From contig JAGGUB010000048.1 of the NCBI GenBank assembly GCA_021158725.1, forward strand, positions 1 through 6,992: a stretch of DNA of 6,992 nt, read 5' to 3'. This DNA comes from Caldifarciminota bacterium. Lineage in GTDB: Bacteria; Hydrothermota; UBA3073; NMUJ01. Below the pieces are notes generated by a model that was given only the letters and a program-made list of their open reading frames with translations, was not told where the DNA came from and ran no database searches. The stretch's first letter is position 1, and the number at the start of each line of letters is the position of its first letter. A program made the position numbers and the translations under genes. Below, one piece after another: positions 1 to 6,926 of this stretch.

Positions 1-1353
1 AGGATACCATACCATATTTTGCCTATGGTGGACAAGCTACGTGGCCCCGACATGTGGTGGATAATAGGTGCATTTTCCGTTGTCATACTATTTGCATACG
101 GGTTAAGGTTGATGTTGGAACATAAGCGCATATCGCAACGCTATCTGTTGGTTTGCACAATAGGGGCAGCTGTTACGTTGCTTACTTTTGGTGTGGCGAA
201 ATCGCCCATCATCAATGGATTACGTGCACATTTCAGCCATGTGCTGGCAGCTGCTGGTTACCCAAGTGATCAGATCGAGGCCAAATTATCAGCTATGGAA
301 AGGAACTATCCGTTGATAGTTTGGGGATATTTCAAATCTTTCTTATTAATCGCACTGGTAACAATGTTTTGCTACTTGCGGTTGAACAAGAGGTTAACCG
401 ATGTTGGGTTTGCGTCACTGATTGCTGTGTTTATATTGTTCGATCTATGGGAGGTAGATTACAGGTTTATGAAAGTAGTACCGCCACCACATTACTATTA
501 CAGACCGGATGAGGTGGTGAGGGTACTCAAGCGTGACACTAACTATTATTGGGTATTCCCTTACTATTACGAACATGCGGAGGATCACTATCTACCCTAT
601 CATAACATACAAACGTTAGGTGGTACAACCTCTAACCCACTCATCCGATATCAGAAATTCATAGGTGCATACGGTACGGTGATGTTTCGACCCAACGATT
701 TGAAGCAGTTACCTCATTTGTTGGACGTATTCAACACTAAATATATTATCACATTCACGATACCGCAGGATATATCGCGGTTCGATCCACAAACCCAAGC
801 TTTCATAAAGAGGGTACAATCTTACATGTCGCGATTCGATCTTATCTATAAAGGGCGCAGATACAGTATTTATCGTAACCCATATGCATTACCACGTGCA
901 TTCTTTGCACCACGATACGTCGTAGTTGATAGTGCGGATGAGGCACTCGCTTTGATAAAGAGACACGATTTCCCGTACCATAACACGGTGATATTGGAGG
1001 AAGATCCATCTGTACCACAAGGTGATACACTTGTCAATGGATATGCTAAGATTCTGAAGTACGACATGGATCATGTAACACTCGAGGTAGTGAACGACAA
1101 ACCCACATTCCTCGTACTTGCGGAGAATTGGTATCCTGATTGGCACGCCATAGTGGATGGTAGGCCCACCAAGGTGTACGTAGCGGATGGTACATTACGT
1201 GCGATATATTTGACAGCTGGTAAGCATAATGTTGAATTTACGTGTAAGTCGAAACTTTTCTATGTAACAGGGATCGTCACACTTATTGGATGGATTATCG
1301 TGCTTGCCGCAGCTTTAACAGAACTTATATGTAGAAGGCATACGCATGATTAG
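1..1353 (+). CDS. YfhO-like polytopic membrane protein, C-terminal part (5' end outside window)
   Basis: The reading frame is open from base 1, and its first codons (reading YHILPMVDKLRGP) look like the conserved 'P-x-x-x-x-x-R-x-P' loop that precedes a membrane segment in YfhO-type proteins. The TTG at 19 is therefore unlikely to be the true start, and the gene is cut by the window edge. About 450 residues remain. Hydrophobic segments lie near bases 49-117, 142-198, 319-378 and 400-450. A soluble, Tyr-rich region follows, containing LLDVFNTKYIIT (bases 717-752), a hallmark of the family. Next come an Ig-like beta region ending LRAIYLTAGKHNVEF (about 1192-1236) and a last membrane helix (about 1258-1326) before a basic tail. 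YfhO relatives are GT-C-like membrane proteins implicated in glycosylation of cell-envelope polymers; substrate and activity here cannot be read from the sequence. The 3' end overlaps alr by 8 bp, implying co-transcription. Confidence 0.8.
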   Translation, partial: RIPYHILPMVDKLRGPDMWWIIGAFSVVILFAYGLRLMLEHKRISQRYLLVCTIGAAVTLLTFGVAKSPIINGLRAHFSHVLAAAGYPSDQIEAKLSAMERNYPLIVWGYFKSFLLIALVTMFCYLRLNKRLTDVGFASLIAVFILFDLWEVDYRFMKVVPPPHYYYRPDEVVRVLKRDTNYYWVFPYYYEHAEDHYLPYHNIQTLGGTTSNPLIRYQKFIGAYGTVMFRPNDLKQLPHLLDVFNTKYIITFTIPQDISRFDPQTQAFIKRVQSYMSRFDLIYKGRRYSIYRNPYALPRAFFAPRYVVVDSADEALALIKRHDFPYHNTVILEEDPSVPQGDTLVNGYAKILKYDMDHVTLEVVNDKPTFLVLAENWYPDWHAIVDGRPTKVYVADGTLRAIYLTAGKHNVEFTCKSKLFYVTGIVTLIGWIIVLAAALTELICRRHTHD

Positions 1354-2431
1354 CCGTACCTGGGTAGAGATAGATTTATCTGCGTTACGGCATAATCTAA
1401 CCGTAATAAAGGAACGCTTGAAGGGTAAGAAACTGTTGGCAGTAGTAAAAGCTGACGCGTATGGGCATGGTTTGGAGGGGCTTGTGCCAGTACTCGATCA
1501 ATACATCGATTTTTGGGGGGTGGCTTCATTGGATGAAGCTCTTAAAATCAAAAATGACAAACCCATAGTCATACTATCGCCGATATTGCAACCTGAAGTG
1601 ACACCAGTTGTTGAAAATGATTTCATACCCACCGTAAGCAGTATTGAGATTGTACGTGCATTATCTAAGGAAGCCCAAAAGTTGCATAAGGTGGTCAACA
1701 TATTTGTTGAGGTAGACACAGGCATGAGACGCACTGGTGTACCAGCTGAAAACGCCATTGAGTTTATTAACGATGTGGAGGATATTCCCAACGTTAAGAT
1801 AATGTCGATATTCACACATCTGGCGACTGCAAGCCTACCCGAGGGTGGGCCGAAAGTACTACAGCAGGTACGGGATTTCCGTAATCTATTAAAGAGGTTA
1901 CGTAATTCCTACATGGTACATGTTGCTAATAGTGCGGGATGGTTGAGGTTCCCCGAAACCTATGAGGAGTTCGACCTCGTACGTATAGGAATATTGATAT
2001 ATGGGTTATCGCCGTTCGATCATAGCCCCACTATACCGATTAGACCCATACTCGAGTGGAAAACGCGTATCGTCGATATTAGATGGGTAGATAAAGGTAT
2101 GGGTGTAAGCTACGACCATATGTTTGTTGCACCGTGTAGGATGAAACTCGCTACATTGAGTGTAGGATACGGTGACGGCTATCCAAGGAGCTTATCAAAT
2201 CGTGGCTATGTGATGATACATGGTAAGAGAGCCCCCATAGTGGGTAGGGTATGTATGGATCTAACAATTGTTGACGTCACCAATATACCGGATGTGAAAA
2301 TAGGGGATGAAGTCACCCTGGTGGGTCATGGCATCACAATGGAAGAGGTTGCTAAGCTTGCCGATACAGTGAACTATGAGGTTGCTACACGAATAAGTAC
2401 AAGGGTGCCTCGCATATATCTGGAGAAATAG
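1346..2431 (+). CDS. alr: Alanine racemase (PLP-dependent)
   Basis: Interconverts L- and D-alanine in the cytoplasm, supplying D-Ala for peptidoglycan. The 361-residue length is normal for a stand-alone bacterial Alr. The N-terminal TIM barrel carries the PLP-binding motif VVKADAYGHG, with the Schiff-base lysine at K35. The C-terminal beta domain carries the second catalytic residue, Tyr256, in GVSYDHMFVA, followed by SVGYGDGYPR, the GRVCMD motif (Met304 in the substrate pocket) and a family-typical end (RISTRVPRIY). All expected catalytic residues are present. The ATG at 1346 lies inside the end of the upstream membrane-protein gene (ATGATTAG). It is preceded by AGAAGG at 1333-1338, seven bases away, and the first residues (SRTWVEIDLSALRHN) match the usual Alr N-terminus, so the start is well supported. 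panB follows with no gap. D-Ala supply fits the envelope role suspected for the upstream gene, but that link is inference. Confidence 0.96.
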   Translation: MISRTWVEIDLSALRHNLTVIKERLKGKKLLAVVKADAYGHGLEGLVPVLDQYIDFWGVASLDEALKIKNDKPIVILSPILQPEVTPVVENDFIPTVSSIEIVRALSKEAQKLHKVVNIFVEVDTGMRRTGVPAENAIEFINDVEDIPNVKIMSIFTHLATASLPEGGPKVLQQVRDFRNLLKRLRNSYMVHVANSAGWLRFPETYEEFDLVRIGILIYGLSPFDHSPTIPIRPILEWKTRIVDIRWVDKGMGVSYDHMFVAPCRMKLATLSVGYGDGYPRSLSNRGYVMIHGKRAPIVGRVCMDLTIVDVTNIPDVKIGDEVTLVGHGITMEEVAKLADTVNYEVATRISTRVPRIYLEK

Positions 2432-3235
2432 ATGATGAAGAAAATTACCATCCCATACCTTTGGGAGTTGAAGCGCAAAGGTGAGAAGGTTGTTTTACTC
2501 ACCGCATACGACTATATGATGGCGGCAATCGAGGATATGTTAGGGGTTGAGGTCATACTTGTGGGTGATTCATATGGTACAACATTGATGGGATATTCTG
2601 ATACGTTGCCAGTTACCATGGAGGAGATGTTGGTTGCCACCCGTGCAGTAGCACGTGCGGTTAAGAATGCCATGCTGATAGTCGATATGCCATTTATGAG
2701 CTATCAAGTATCACCAGAGGATGCCATACGTAACGCAGGTAGGTTTATGAAGATAGAAGGGGTGGATGGTGTAAAACTCGAAGGTGGTGTAGACATAGCA
2801 CCTACAGTGGAACGGCTCGTCAAATGTGGTATACCGGTGATGGGCCATGTAGGGTTGCTACCACAAAGCATAAAGCAGGTTGGTGGTTACAGGGCAAGAG
2901 GTAGAACCGATACGGAAATTAAGCAATTGATAGCGGATGCGAAGGCACTCGAATCCGCAGGCGCATTCTGTATAATTGTGGAAGCGGTAAAGAAGGAAGT
3001 TACACCATTGATAAAAGAGGCGGTCGATATCCCTGTGTATGGGATAGGAGCAGGTCCACATTGTGATGGCCAGATACTGGTTGTGTACGATATATTAGGG
3101 CTTACACTGTTGCCTAAGGTACCTAAGTTTGTTAAGAAATATGTCGATATTAAGTCAATAATCGAGGCTGCCATCAAGCAATACATTGAGGAGGTGAAAT
3201 CAGGTCGCTATCCAGATGATAAACATTCGTATTGA
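2432..3235 (+). CDS. panB: 3-methyl-2-oxobutanoate hydroxymethyltransferase (ketopantoate hydroxymethyltransferase)
   Basis: Transfers a one-carbon unit from 5,10-methylene-tetrahydrofolate to 2-oxoisovalerate to give ketopantoate, the first committed step to pantothenate and CoA. At 267 residues it matches the usual length of about 260-280. Family motifs are intact. VGDSYG contains the metal ligand D46. LPVTMEEM follows. VDMPFMSY contains the second ligand D85. VKLEGG contains K115 and E117. GHVGLLPQS is followed by GGYRARGRT, the catalytic Glu is E184 in IIVEAV, and GIGAGPHCDGQILV follows. Together these cover the complete (beta/alpha)8 barrel active site. Translation starts at ATGATG; either ATG is possible, with GGAGA at 2422-2426 as the ribosome binding site inside the last alr codons. 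The gene abuts alr exactly and its TGA overlaps the thiL ATG by one base. No panC or panD is seen nearby, so the pantothenate pathway is not clustered in this window. Confidence 0.97.
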   Translation: MMKKITIPYLWELKRKGEKVVLLTAYDYMMAAIEDMLGVEVILVGDSYGTTLMGYSDTLPVTMEEMLVATRAVARAVKNAMLIVDMPFMSYQVSPEDAIRNAGRFMKIEGVDGVKLEGGVDIAPTVERLVKCGIPVMGHVGLLPQSIKQVGGYRARGRTDTEIKQLIADAKALESAGAFCIIVEAVKKEVTPLIKEAVDIPVYGIGAGPHCDGQILVVYDILGLTLLPKVPKFVKKYVDIKSIIEAAIKQYIEEVKSGRYPDDKHSY

Positions 3236-4212
3236 TGGCAACTGAGTTCGAAATAGTTGAATTTCTTAGAACCATGTTCCCAGATGTCGGGGATGATGCC
3301 GCTATATTTGAGCTTAAAGAAAAAGGGATTGTATCAGTTGATACGTTCATCGAAAATGTACATTTCCCCATAATGGGTACGAGCATATTTTCACTACACG
3401 ATATAGGCTACAGGACAACAGTGGCTACACTTAGTGATATAGCTGCTATGGGAGGTAAGGCTTTGTATCTACTTGTAAGCGTAGGGGTTAAGAAAGGTGA
3501 TAGGACATGGTTTAAAGAATTTTACGATGGAGTACAGCAAGTCCTTAATATGGCAAGTGTCGCACAGGGTGTCGAGGTTAAAGTCGTGGGTGGTGATATA
3601 ACATATTCGGAAAATCTGATAATATCTATGGCAGTGATCGGTGAAGCAGCCACCCCAATCACACGTGGAGGGGCAAAACCCGGTGATAAGATAGGTGTGA
3701 CGGGTGAGCTCGGTCGTATCGAGCTGGCATGGTACACACTAAAGCAAGGTGGTGTATTGCCTGATTGGCTTAGAATAAAGTTGTTGCAACCACAGCTTAG
3801 GTTAAAGGAGGGGTTGACACTTTGTGACCATGTACATGCGATGATTGATATATCGGATGGGTTGTTGCTTGATCTATCCCATATATTGAGGATGAGCGGT
3901 AATTTAGGTGCAGTCATTAATTTGGGTAAACTTCCTATACTCGACGATGTACGTGAATGGTGTGAGAAGCAAGGACTTAACCCTATTGAATATGCACTGA
4001 GTAGTGGTGAGGAGTTTGAGCTACTTTTCACCTATCCACCGGAAGTGGAGGAACAGATCAATGTAGGGTTCACACCAATAGGTGAAATAATCCATAAGCC
4101 CGGTATTTATGATAATCAAGGTCATAAGTTAACCCCAATGGGATGGGATCACTTCGCACGACGTACTGACCCACCCAATACACTACCTACAAGGCTCGGT
4201 ATCGTATATTAA
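3235..4212 (+). CDS. thiL: Thiamine-monophosphate kinase
   Basis: Phosphorylates thiamine monophosphate with ATP to thiamine diphosphate, the active cofactor; a cytosolic enzyme of the PurM/AIR synthetase-like ATPase superfamily. The N-terminal metal/nucleotide motifs are in the expected order: GDDAA (D20, D21), SVDTFIENVHF (D36), LSDIAAMG (D68) and VVGGDIT (D121). The C-terminal half has VTGELG, MIDISDGLLLDL (D205, D208) and SGEEFELLFT (256-265), where many relatives have GGDDYELLF or GEDYELLF. The acidic character is kept. Its 325 residues are normal for ThiL. I chose the ATG at 3235, which overlaps the panB stop as TGATG. A TTG at 3232 would add one residue. No strong Shine-Dalgarno lies just upstream, so re-initiation by ribosomes finishing panB is likely. 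The N-terminal EFEIVEFL matches the first helix of the family, arguing against a later start. It is the last gene of the tight cluster. Confidence 0.93.
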   Translation: MATEFEIVEFLRTMFPDVGDDAAIFELKEKGIVSVDTFIENVHFPIMGTSIFSLHDIGYRTTVATLSDIAAMGGKALYLLVSVGVKKGDRTWFKEFYDGVQQVLNMASVAQGVEVKVVGGDITYSENLIISMAVIGEAATPITRGGAKPGDKIGVTGELGRIELAWYTLKQGGVLPDWLRIKLLQPQLRLKEGLTLCDHVHAMIDISDGLLLDLSHILRMSGNLGAVINLGKLPILDDVREWCEKQGLNPIEYALSSGEEFELLFTYPPEVEEQINVGFTPIGEIIHKPGIYDNQGHKLTPMGWDHFARRTDPPNTLPTRLGIVY

Positions 4213-4230
4213 TTTGGGCTACAATATGGG

Positions 4231-4259
4231 TTGACATCACATGGGGTGCACTATTCTGT
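4231..4259 (+). promoter_or_regulatory. Candidate sigma-70-type promoter for the protease gene
   Basis: A perfect TTGACA -35 box lies at 4231-4236 in the 82-base gap between thiL and the protease gene. The matching -10 is poor: TTCTGT at 4254-4259 has a 17-base spacer, and TATTCT at 4252-4257 has a closer match but only a 15-base spacer. The gap, the separate strong ribosome binding site and the change of gene function support a new transcript starting here, but no start site can be fixed. A 10-bp palindrome lies over the presumed -10/start region. Confidence 0.4.
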
Positions 4260-4265
4260 TAACAG
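4256..4265. repeat. 10-bp perfect palindrome upstream of the protease gene, possible operator
   Basis: CTGTTAACAG is its own reverse complement. It is flanked by CTA (4251-4253) and TAG (4266-4268), which extend the symmetry with a two-base bulge on the left. It would sit about 20-30 bases downstream of the TTGACA box, a position where a repressor could block transcription initiation. A 10-bp palindrome can occur by chance, so the regulatory role is a guess. Confidence 0.3.
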
Positions 4266-4285
4266 TAGGTTAATACTTTTAGAAA

Positions 4286-4290
4286 GGAGG
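4286..4290 (+). promoter_or_regulatory. Ribosome binding site fixing the protease start
   Basis: AAAGGAGG (core GGAGG) ends four bases before the ATG at 4295. An in-frame TAG at 4280-4282 excludes any earlier start, so ATG 4295 is the natural initiation codon. It is the strongest Shine-Dalgarno match among the genes in this window, consistent with independent translation of this gene, in contrast to the coupled genes upstream. Confidence 0.8.
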
Positions 4291-4294
4291 GTTA

Positions 4295-6724
4295 ATGTTT
4301 TTATCTATTGTGATGATCTTGGGGATAACCCAATATGTAGCGGATGAATTGGTCATCAAAGCAGATAAGCTGACAGCTGAACAGCTAAAGCATGGTGATA
4401 TAACGGCATTACTACCTGCGGGTGTGGAGATTGAGAGATTGGAGCCACTTTTCCCTGGTATGCACACAAAGAATGGGGGTGAATTACTTGATAGATGTTT
4501 TAGGTTGAAGCTCAGCAGAAAAGAGATACTTGAACCCACTATTGCTAAACTTAAGGCTTTACCGGGGGTTGAAGATGTGCAACCTATCGCTATACATGAG
4601 TTCGATATCATACCTAACGACCCTATGTTCCCAGACTCCCAATGGTACCTCCATCAAACAACCGACCATGATATAGATGCACCTGAAGCGTGGGACACAA
4701 CCATTGGATCGAACACAGTGGTGGTGGCTGTGGTAGAGACAGGCGTACAGTACACGCACGAGGATCTGGTTGACAACATATGGGATAACCCTGACGAGAT
4801 ACCGAATAATGGTGTGGATGATGATGCTAATGGTTACGTAGATGATACGTTAGGGTGGGATTTTGTCGATGGCCAGATAGGTTCCCCATGGTGGCCAGGT
4901 GAAGATTCGCTTACGGAGGATAATGAGCCGTTGGATTTCAACGGCCATGGTACGCATGTGGCCGGTATAATAGGTGCGGTTACAAACAATAACATCGGGG
5001 TGGCAGGTGTTAATTGGGACGTTAAGATAATGTGTCTAAGGGTTGGAGGTTCAGTCAATGTAGGTGGTCAAGAAAGGGGTTTATTGCGAACAGATTGGGC
5101 AGCGAAAGCCATCGTCTATGCGGTAGATGAGGGTGCCCATATAGTTAACTGTTCGTTCGGTACATCAGCAACTGGTGGGTTACCATATGCTGTATGGTAT
5201 GCAGCACAGAATGGTGTGCTCATCGTACATGCTGCAGGTAACGATGATTCGGAGACAGCGGACTATTTCGGTGAACGTGATGAGATATTGAATGTAGCAG
5301 CCACTAATTCAAGCGATCAAAAAGCGAGCTTCTCAAACTATGGGGATTGGGTGGATGTATCAGCACCGGGGACATACATTTACAGCACGTATTCGCGATG
5401 TGATACAATAAGATACTGCGATACTGGATACACCTACAAGTCGGGTACCAGCATGGCTACCCCTGTAGTGGCAGGTATAGCGGCGTTGGTTAAGGCCCGA
5501 CAACCCTCATGGACATCAAAACAACTATATGCAAGGGTTTACGGTATGGTCGATACTATAGATCACCTGAACCCCGGCTATGAGGGTAAACTCGGAGCAG
5601 GTCGTATCAACGCCTACTATGCGGTGAATTTCGCGTCAGCGTTTAACCCACAGATAGATGCTGATACAATAAGGGTGATATATACATATACACCGAAAGC
5701 AACCGTTATAGATTCGATATATAATCATACCTACTATAGGGATAGGAGATCGAACTCATGGGCTACACCTAACTACTACGTAGCGGCTAAGCTAACACCC
5801 AGATGCCACCCATGTACGGTGGATTCAATTGAAATACGATTCCGTGTGTATAATGGTGAGCCGTCAGATTCCGACACGGTATTCATATGGGTAGATAGTG
5901 GTGGTGAACCCGGCACCCTACTACGTAGTGTGGTGTGGGATATACCTGCAAGTAGTGGATGGTACCTGCAAACGGTGAGGATCGAGCCACCCGTAACGAT
6001 AGATACCGGTAGCTTCTGGGCAGGCTATAGAGTGTTTGCAATCGGTAACAATAAACTAAAGTTGGTAACTGATACATCGGTTAGATATCCGGTTGAAGGT
6101 ATCAACAAATACAGTAGTGACAGACAAACGTGGTACACCTTTACATCTGACGGTAAGGAGCGCGATTTCATAATAACTGCATTCGTAAGGTATGGTGGAA
6201 AAACGGATAGTGGGTGGGTCAAAAACGTGGGTAACTTCACGTTGAGGGTGGCAAGCTCCGAAACCCAGGATACGAACTGGATAATAGGGTGGCAACCACG
6301 TAGGTTCGAGATCGAGCCAGGTGAATCGTTGGCTATACATGTGGAGGTTGATACTACTCTATCGGATGGTACATATTCAGGTAGTATCACCCTTTACACG
6401 AACGATCCAGATGATAATCCGTTCCTATTGCCGGTGAAGTATACGGTTTCACCTGTGGGTATTGCTGAAAGGGTGGAGCCATTCCATGTACCTCAGTTAG
6501 TGGTCTACCCAGCCATAGGTGTAGGTGTATTCCATATAAAGTATTCAGTTGCACACAAGTGTAGGTTAACGGTATACGATGTGGTGGGTAGAAAACTATA
6601 CAGTATACCTGTGGAACGTACCGGTAGCCATGTGTGGAGGGTATCGAACGATTTTAAACCTGGCGTATATTTTATACACCTGGAAGGTACGAGACTCGTG
6701 AGTAAGATTATATTGCTACGGTGA
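4295..6724 (+). CDS. Secreted subtilisin-like (S8) serine protease with C-terminal sorting domain
   Basis: An 809-residue exported protein. Residues 1-16 are hydrophobic and resemble a short signal peptide (possible cleavage after QYVA), though there is no basic residue at the N-terminus. Residues about 20-110 look like an S8 propeptide (FRLKLS, LKALPGVEDVQPI). The catalytic domain spans about 120-450: VVETGV (145-151), an Asp-rich loop near 166-185 that is probably calcium-binding, GHGTHVAG with catalytic His218, AAGN with oxyanion Asn316, and GTSMATP with nucleophile Ser386. The first triad residue, normally Asp, is Glu148 (GAG at 4736-4738), so activity is uncertain. Beta-rich modules follow: a jelly-roll-like region at about 493-632 and an Ig-like module at about 636-720 (DGTYSGSITLYTNDP). 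A Por/type IX-like sorting domain (about 735-809, VYDVVGRKL and GVYFIHLEG) closes the protein. It probably acts at the cell surface or outside the cell on proteins. It stands alone after its own candidate promoter, and its stop codon lies one base from the convergent tRNA gene. Confidence 0.9.
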   Translation: MFLSIVMILGITQYVADELVIKADKLTAEQLKHGDITALLPAGVEIERLEPLFPGMHTKNGGELLDRCFRLKLSRKEILEPTIAKLKALPGVEDVQPIAIHEFDIIPNDPMFPDSQWYLHQTTDHDIDAPEAWDTTIGSNTVVVAVVETGVQYTHEDLVDNIWDNPDEIPNNGVDDDANGYVDDTLGWDFVDGQIGSPWWPGEDSLTEDNEPLDFNGHGTHVAGIIGAVTNNNIGVAGVNWDVKIMCLRVGGSVNVGGQERGLLRTDWAAKAIVYAVDEGAHIVNCSFGTSATGGLPYAVWYAAQNGVLIVHAAGNDDSETADYFGERDEILNVAATNSSDQKASFSNYGDWVDVSAPGTYIYSTYSRCDTIRYCDTGYTYKSGTSMATPVVAGIAALVKARQPSWTSKQLYARVYGMVDTIDHLNPGYEGKLGAGRINAYYAVNFASAFNPQIDADTIRVIYTYTPKATVIDSIYNHTYYRDRRSNSWATPNYYVAAKLTPRCHPCTVDSIEIRFRVYNGEPSDSDTVFIWVDSGGEPGTLLRSVVWDIPASSGWYLQTVRIEPPVTIDTGSFWAGYRVFAIGNNKLKLVTDTSVRYPVEGINKYSSDRQTWYTFTSDGKERDFIITAFVRYGGKTDSGWVKNVGNFTLRVASSETQDTNWIIGWQPRRFEIEPGESLAIHVEVDTTLSDGTYSGSITLYTNDPDDNPFLLPVKYTVSPVGIAERVEPFHVPQLVVYPAIGVGVFHIKYSVAHKCRLTVYDVVGRKLYSIPVERTGSHVWRVSNDFKPGVYFIHLEGTRLVSKIILLR

Positions 6725-6725
6725 A

Positions 6726-6800
6726 CGCGCCTGGAGGGACTCGAACCCCCAACCAGCGGATCCGAAGTCCGCTGCTCTATCCAAATTGAGCTACAGGCGC
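6726..6800 (-). tRNA. tRNA-Arg (anticodon UCG)
   Basis: On the minus strand a complete cloverleaf folds. The acceptor stem GCGCCTG (6800-6794) pairs with CAGGCGC (6733-6727). The D arm is GCTC/GAGC with the conserved GG in its loop. The anticodon stem is GCGGA/TCCGC around the seven-base loop CTTCGGA, giving anticodon TCG at 6765-6763 with T33 in place. The variable loop is five bases. The T arm is GGGGG/CCCTC around TTCGAGT, with one G-U pair. The discriminator is G and no CCA is encoded, so CCA must be added enzymatically. The anticodon reads CGA and, by wobble, probably other CGN arginine codons. The 3' end lies one base from the stop codon of the convergent protease gene, so its primary transcript must run into antisense protease sequence before processing. 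Confidence 0.97.
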
Positions 6801-6827
6801 ATTTGTTTAGATTCTTACAGCTTTTAT

Positions 6828-6856
6828 ATATTAGATAAATTATCCAAAGGTGTCAA
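6828..6856 (-). promoter_or_regulatory. Sigma-70-type promoter for tRNA-Arg
   Basis: Read on the minus strand, a perfect TTGACA (6856-6851) is followed after exactly 17 bases by TAATAT (6833-6828), a four-of-six match to TATAAT. Transcription would start near 6820, leaving a leader of about 20 bases before the tRNA at 6800, a normal distance for a bacterial tRNA gene. This is the best promoter in the window. Confidence 0.72.
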
Positions 6857-6860
6857 CCTT
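6847..6860. repeat. Short inverted repeat over the tRNA -35 box
   Basis: AAGGT and ACCTT form five-base arms around GTCA, centred on the -35 hexamer of the tRNA promoter. It could be a protein-binding site, but arms this short are common by chance and no regulator is suggested by the neighbours. Confidence 0.25.
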
Positions 6861-6926
6861 ATCTTCTCCAGTTTCGGGAAAAAATCTCAGGGTAGCTTAA
6901 GGGAGGCTTTATCTTTAGATTTTCAA

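Noticed and set aside
19..21. TTG at 19 as the start of the YfhO-like gene
   Set aside because: The frame is open to base 1 and the codons before 19 fit the conserved family loop, so the gene more likely begins outside the window.
3232..3234. TTG at 3232 as the thiL start
   Set aside because: An ATG follows immediately at 3235 in a standard TGATG stop-start overlap; TTG would add only one residue and has no better ribosome binding site.
3522..4031. 169-codon open frame on the minus strand inside thiL
   Set aside because: It is fully antisense to a well-conserved ThiL sequence, its Ser/Pro-rich translation has no recognisable motif, and it reflects codon bias of the plus-strand gene.
4213..4294. 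Rho-independent terminator after thiL
   Set aside because: No GC-rich stem followed by a T tract is present; the only symmetric element is the CTGTTAACAG palindrome, which lacks a loop and a following T run close enough to call.
4279..4611. 110-codon minus-strand frame overlapping the protease start
   Set aside because: It is antisense to the signal peptide and propeptide, and the plus-strand frame has a strong Shine-Dalgarno and clear domain homology.
6025..6390. 121-codon open frame on the minus strand inside the protease gene
   Set aside because: It is antisense to the continuous 809-residue protease frame, has no ribosome binding site I can see, and has low-complexity content; another overlapping minus frame exists in the same place, as expected of chance.
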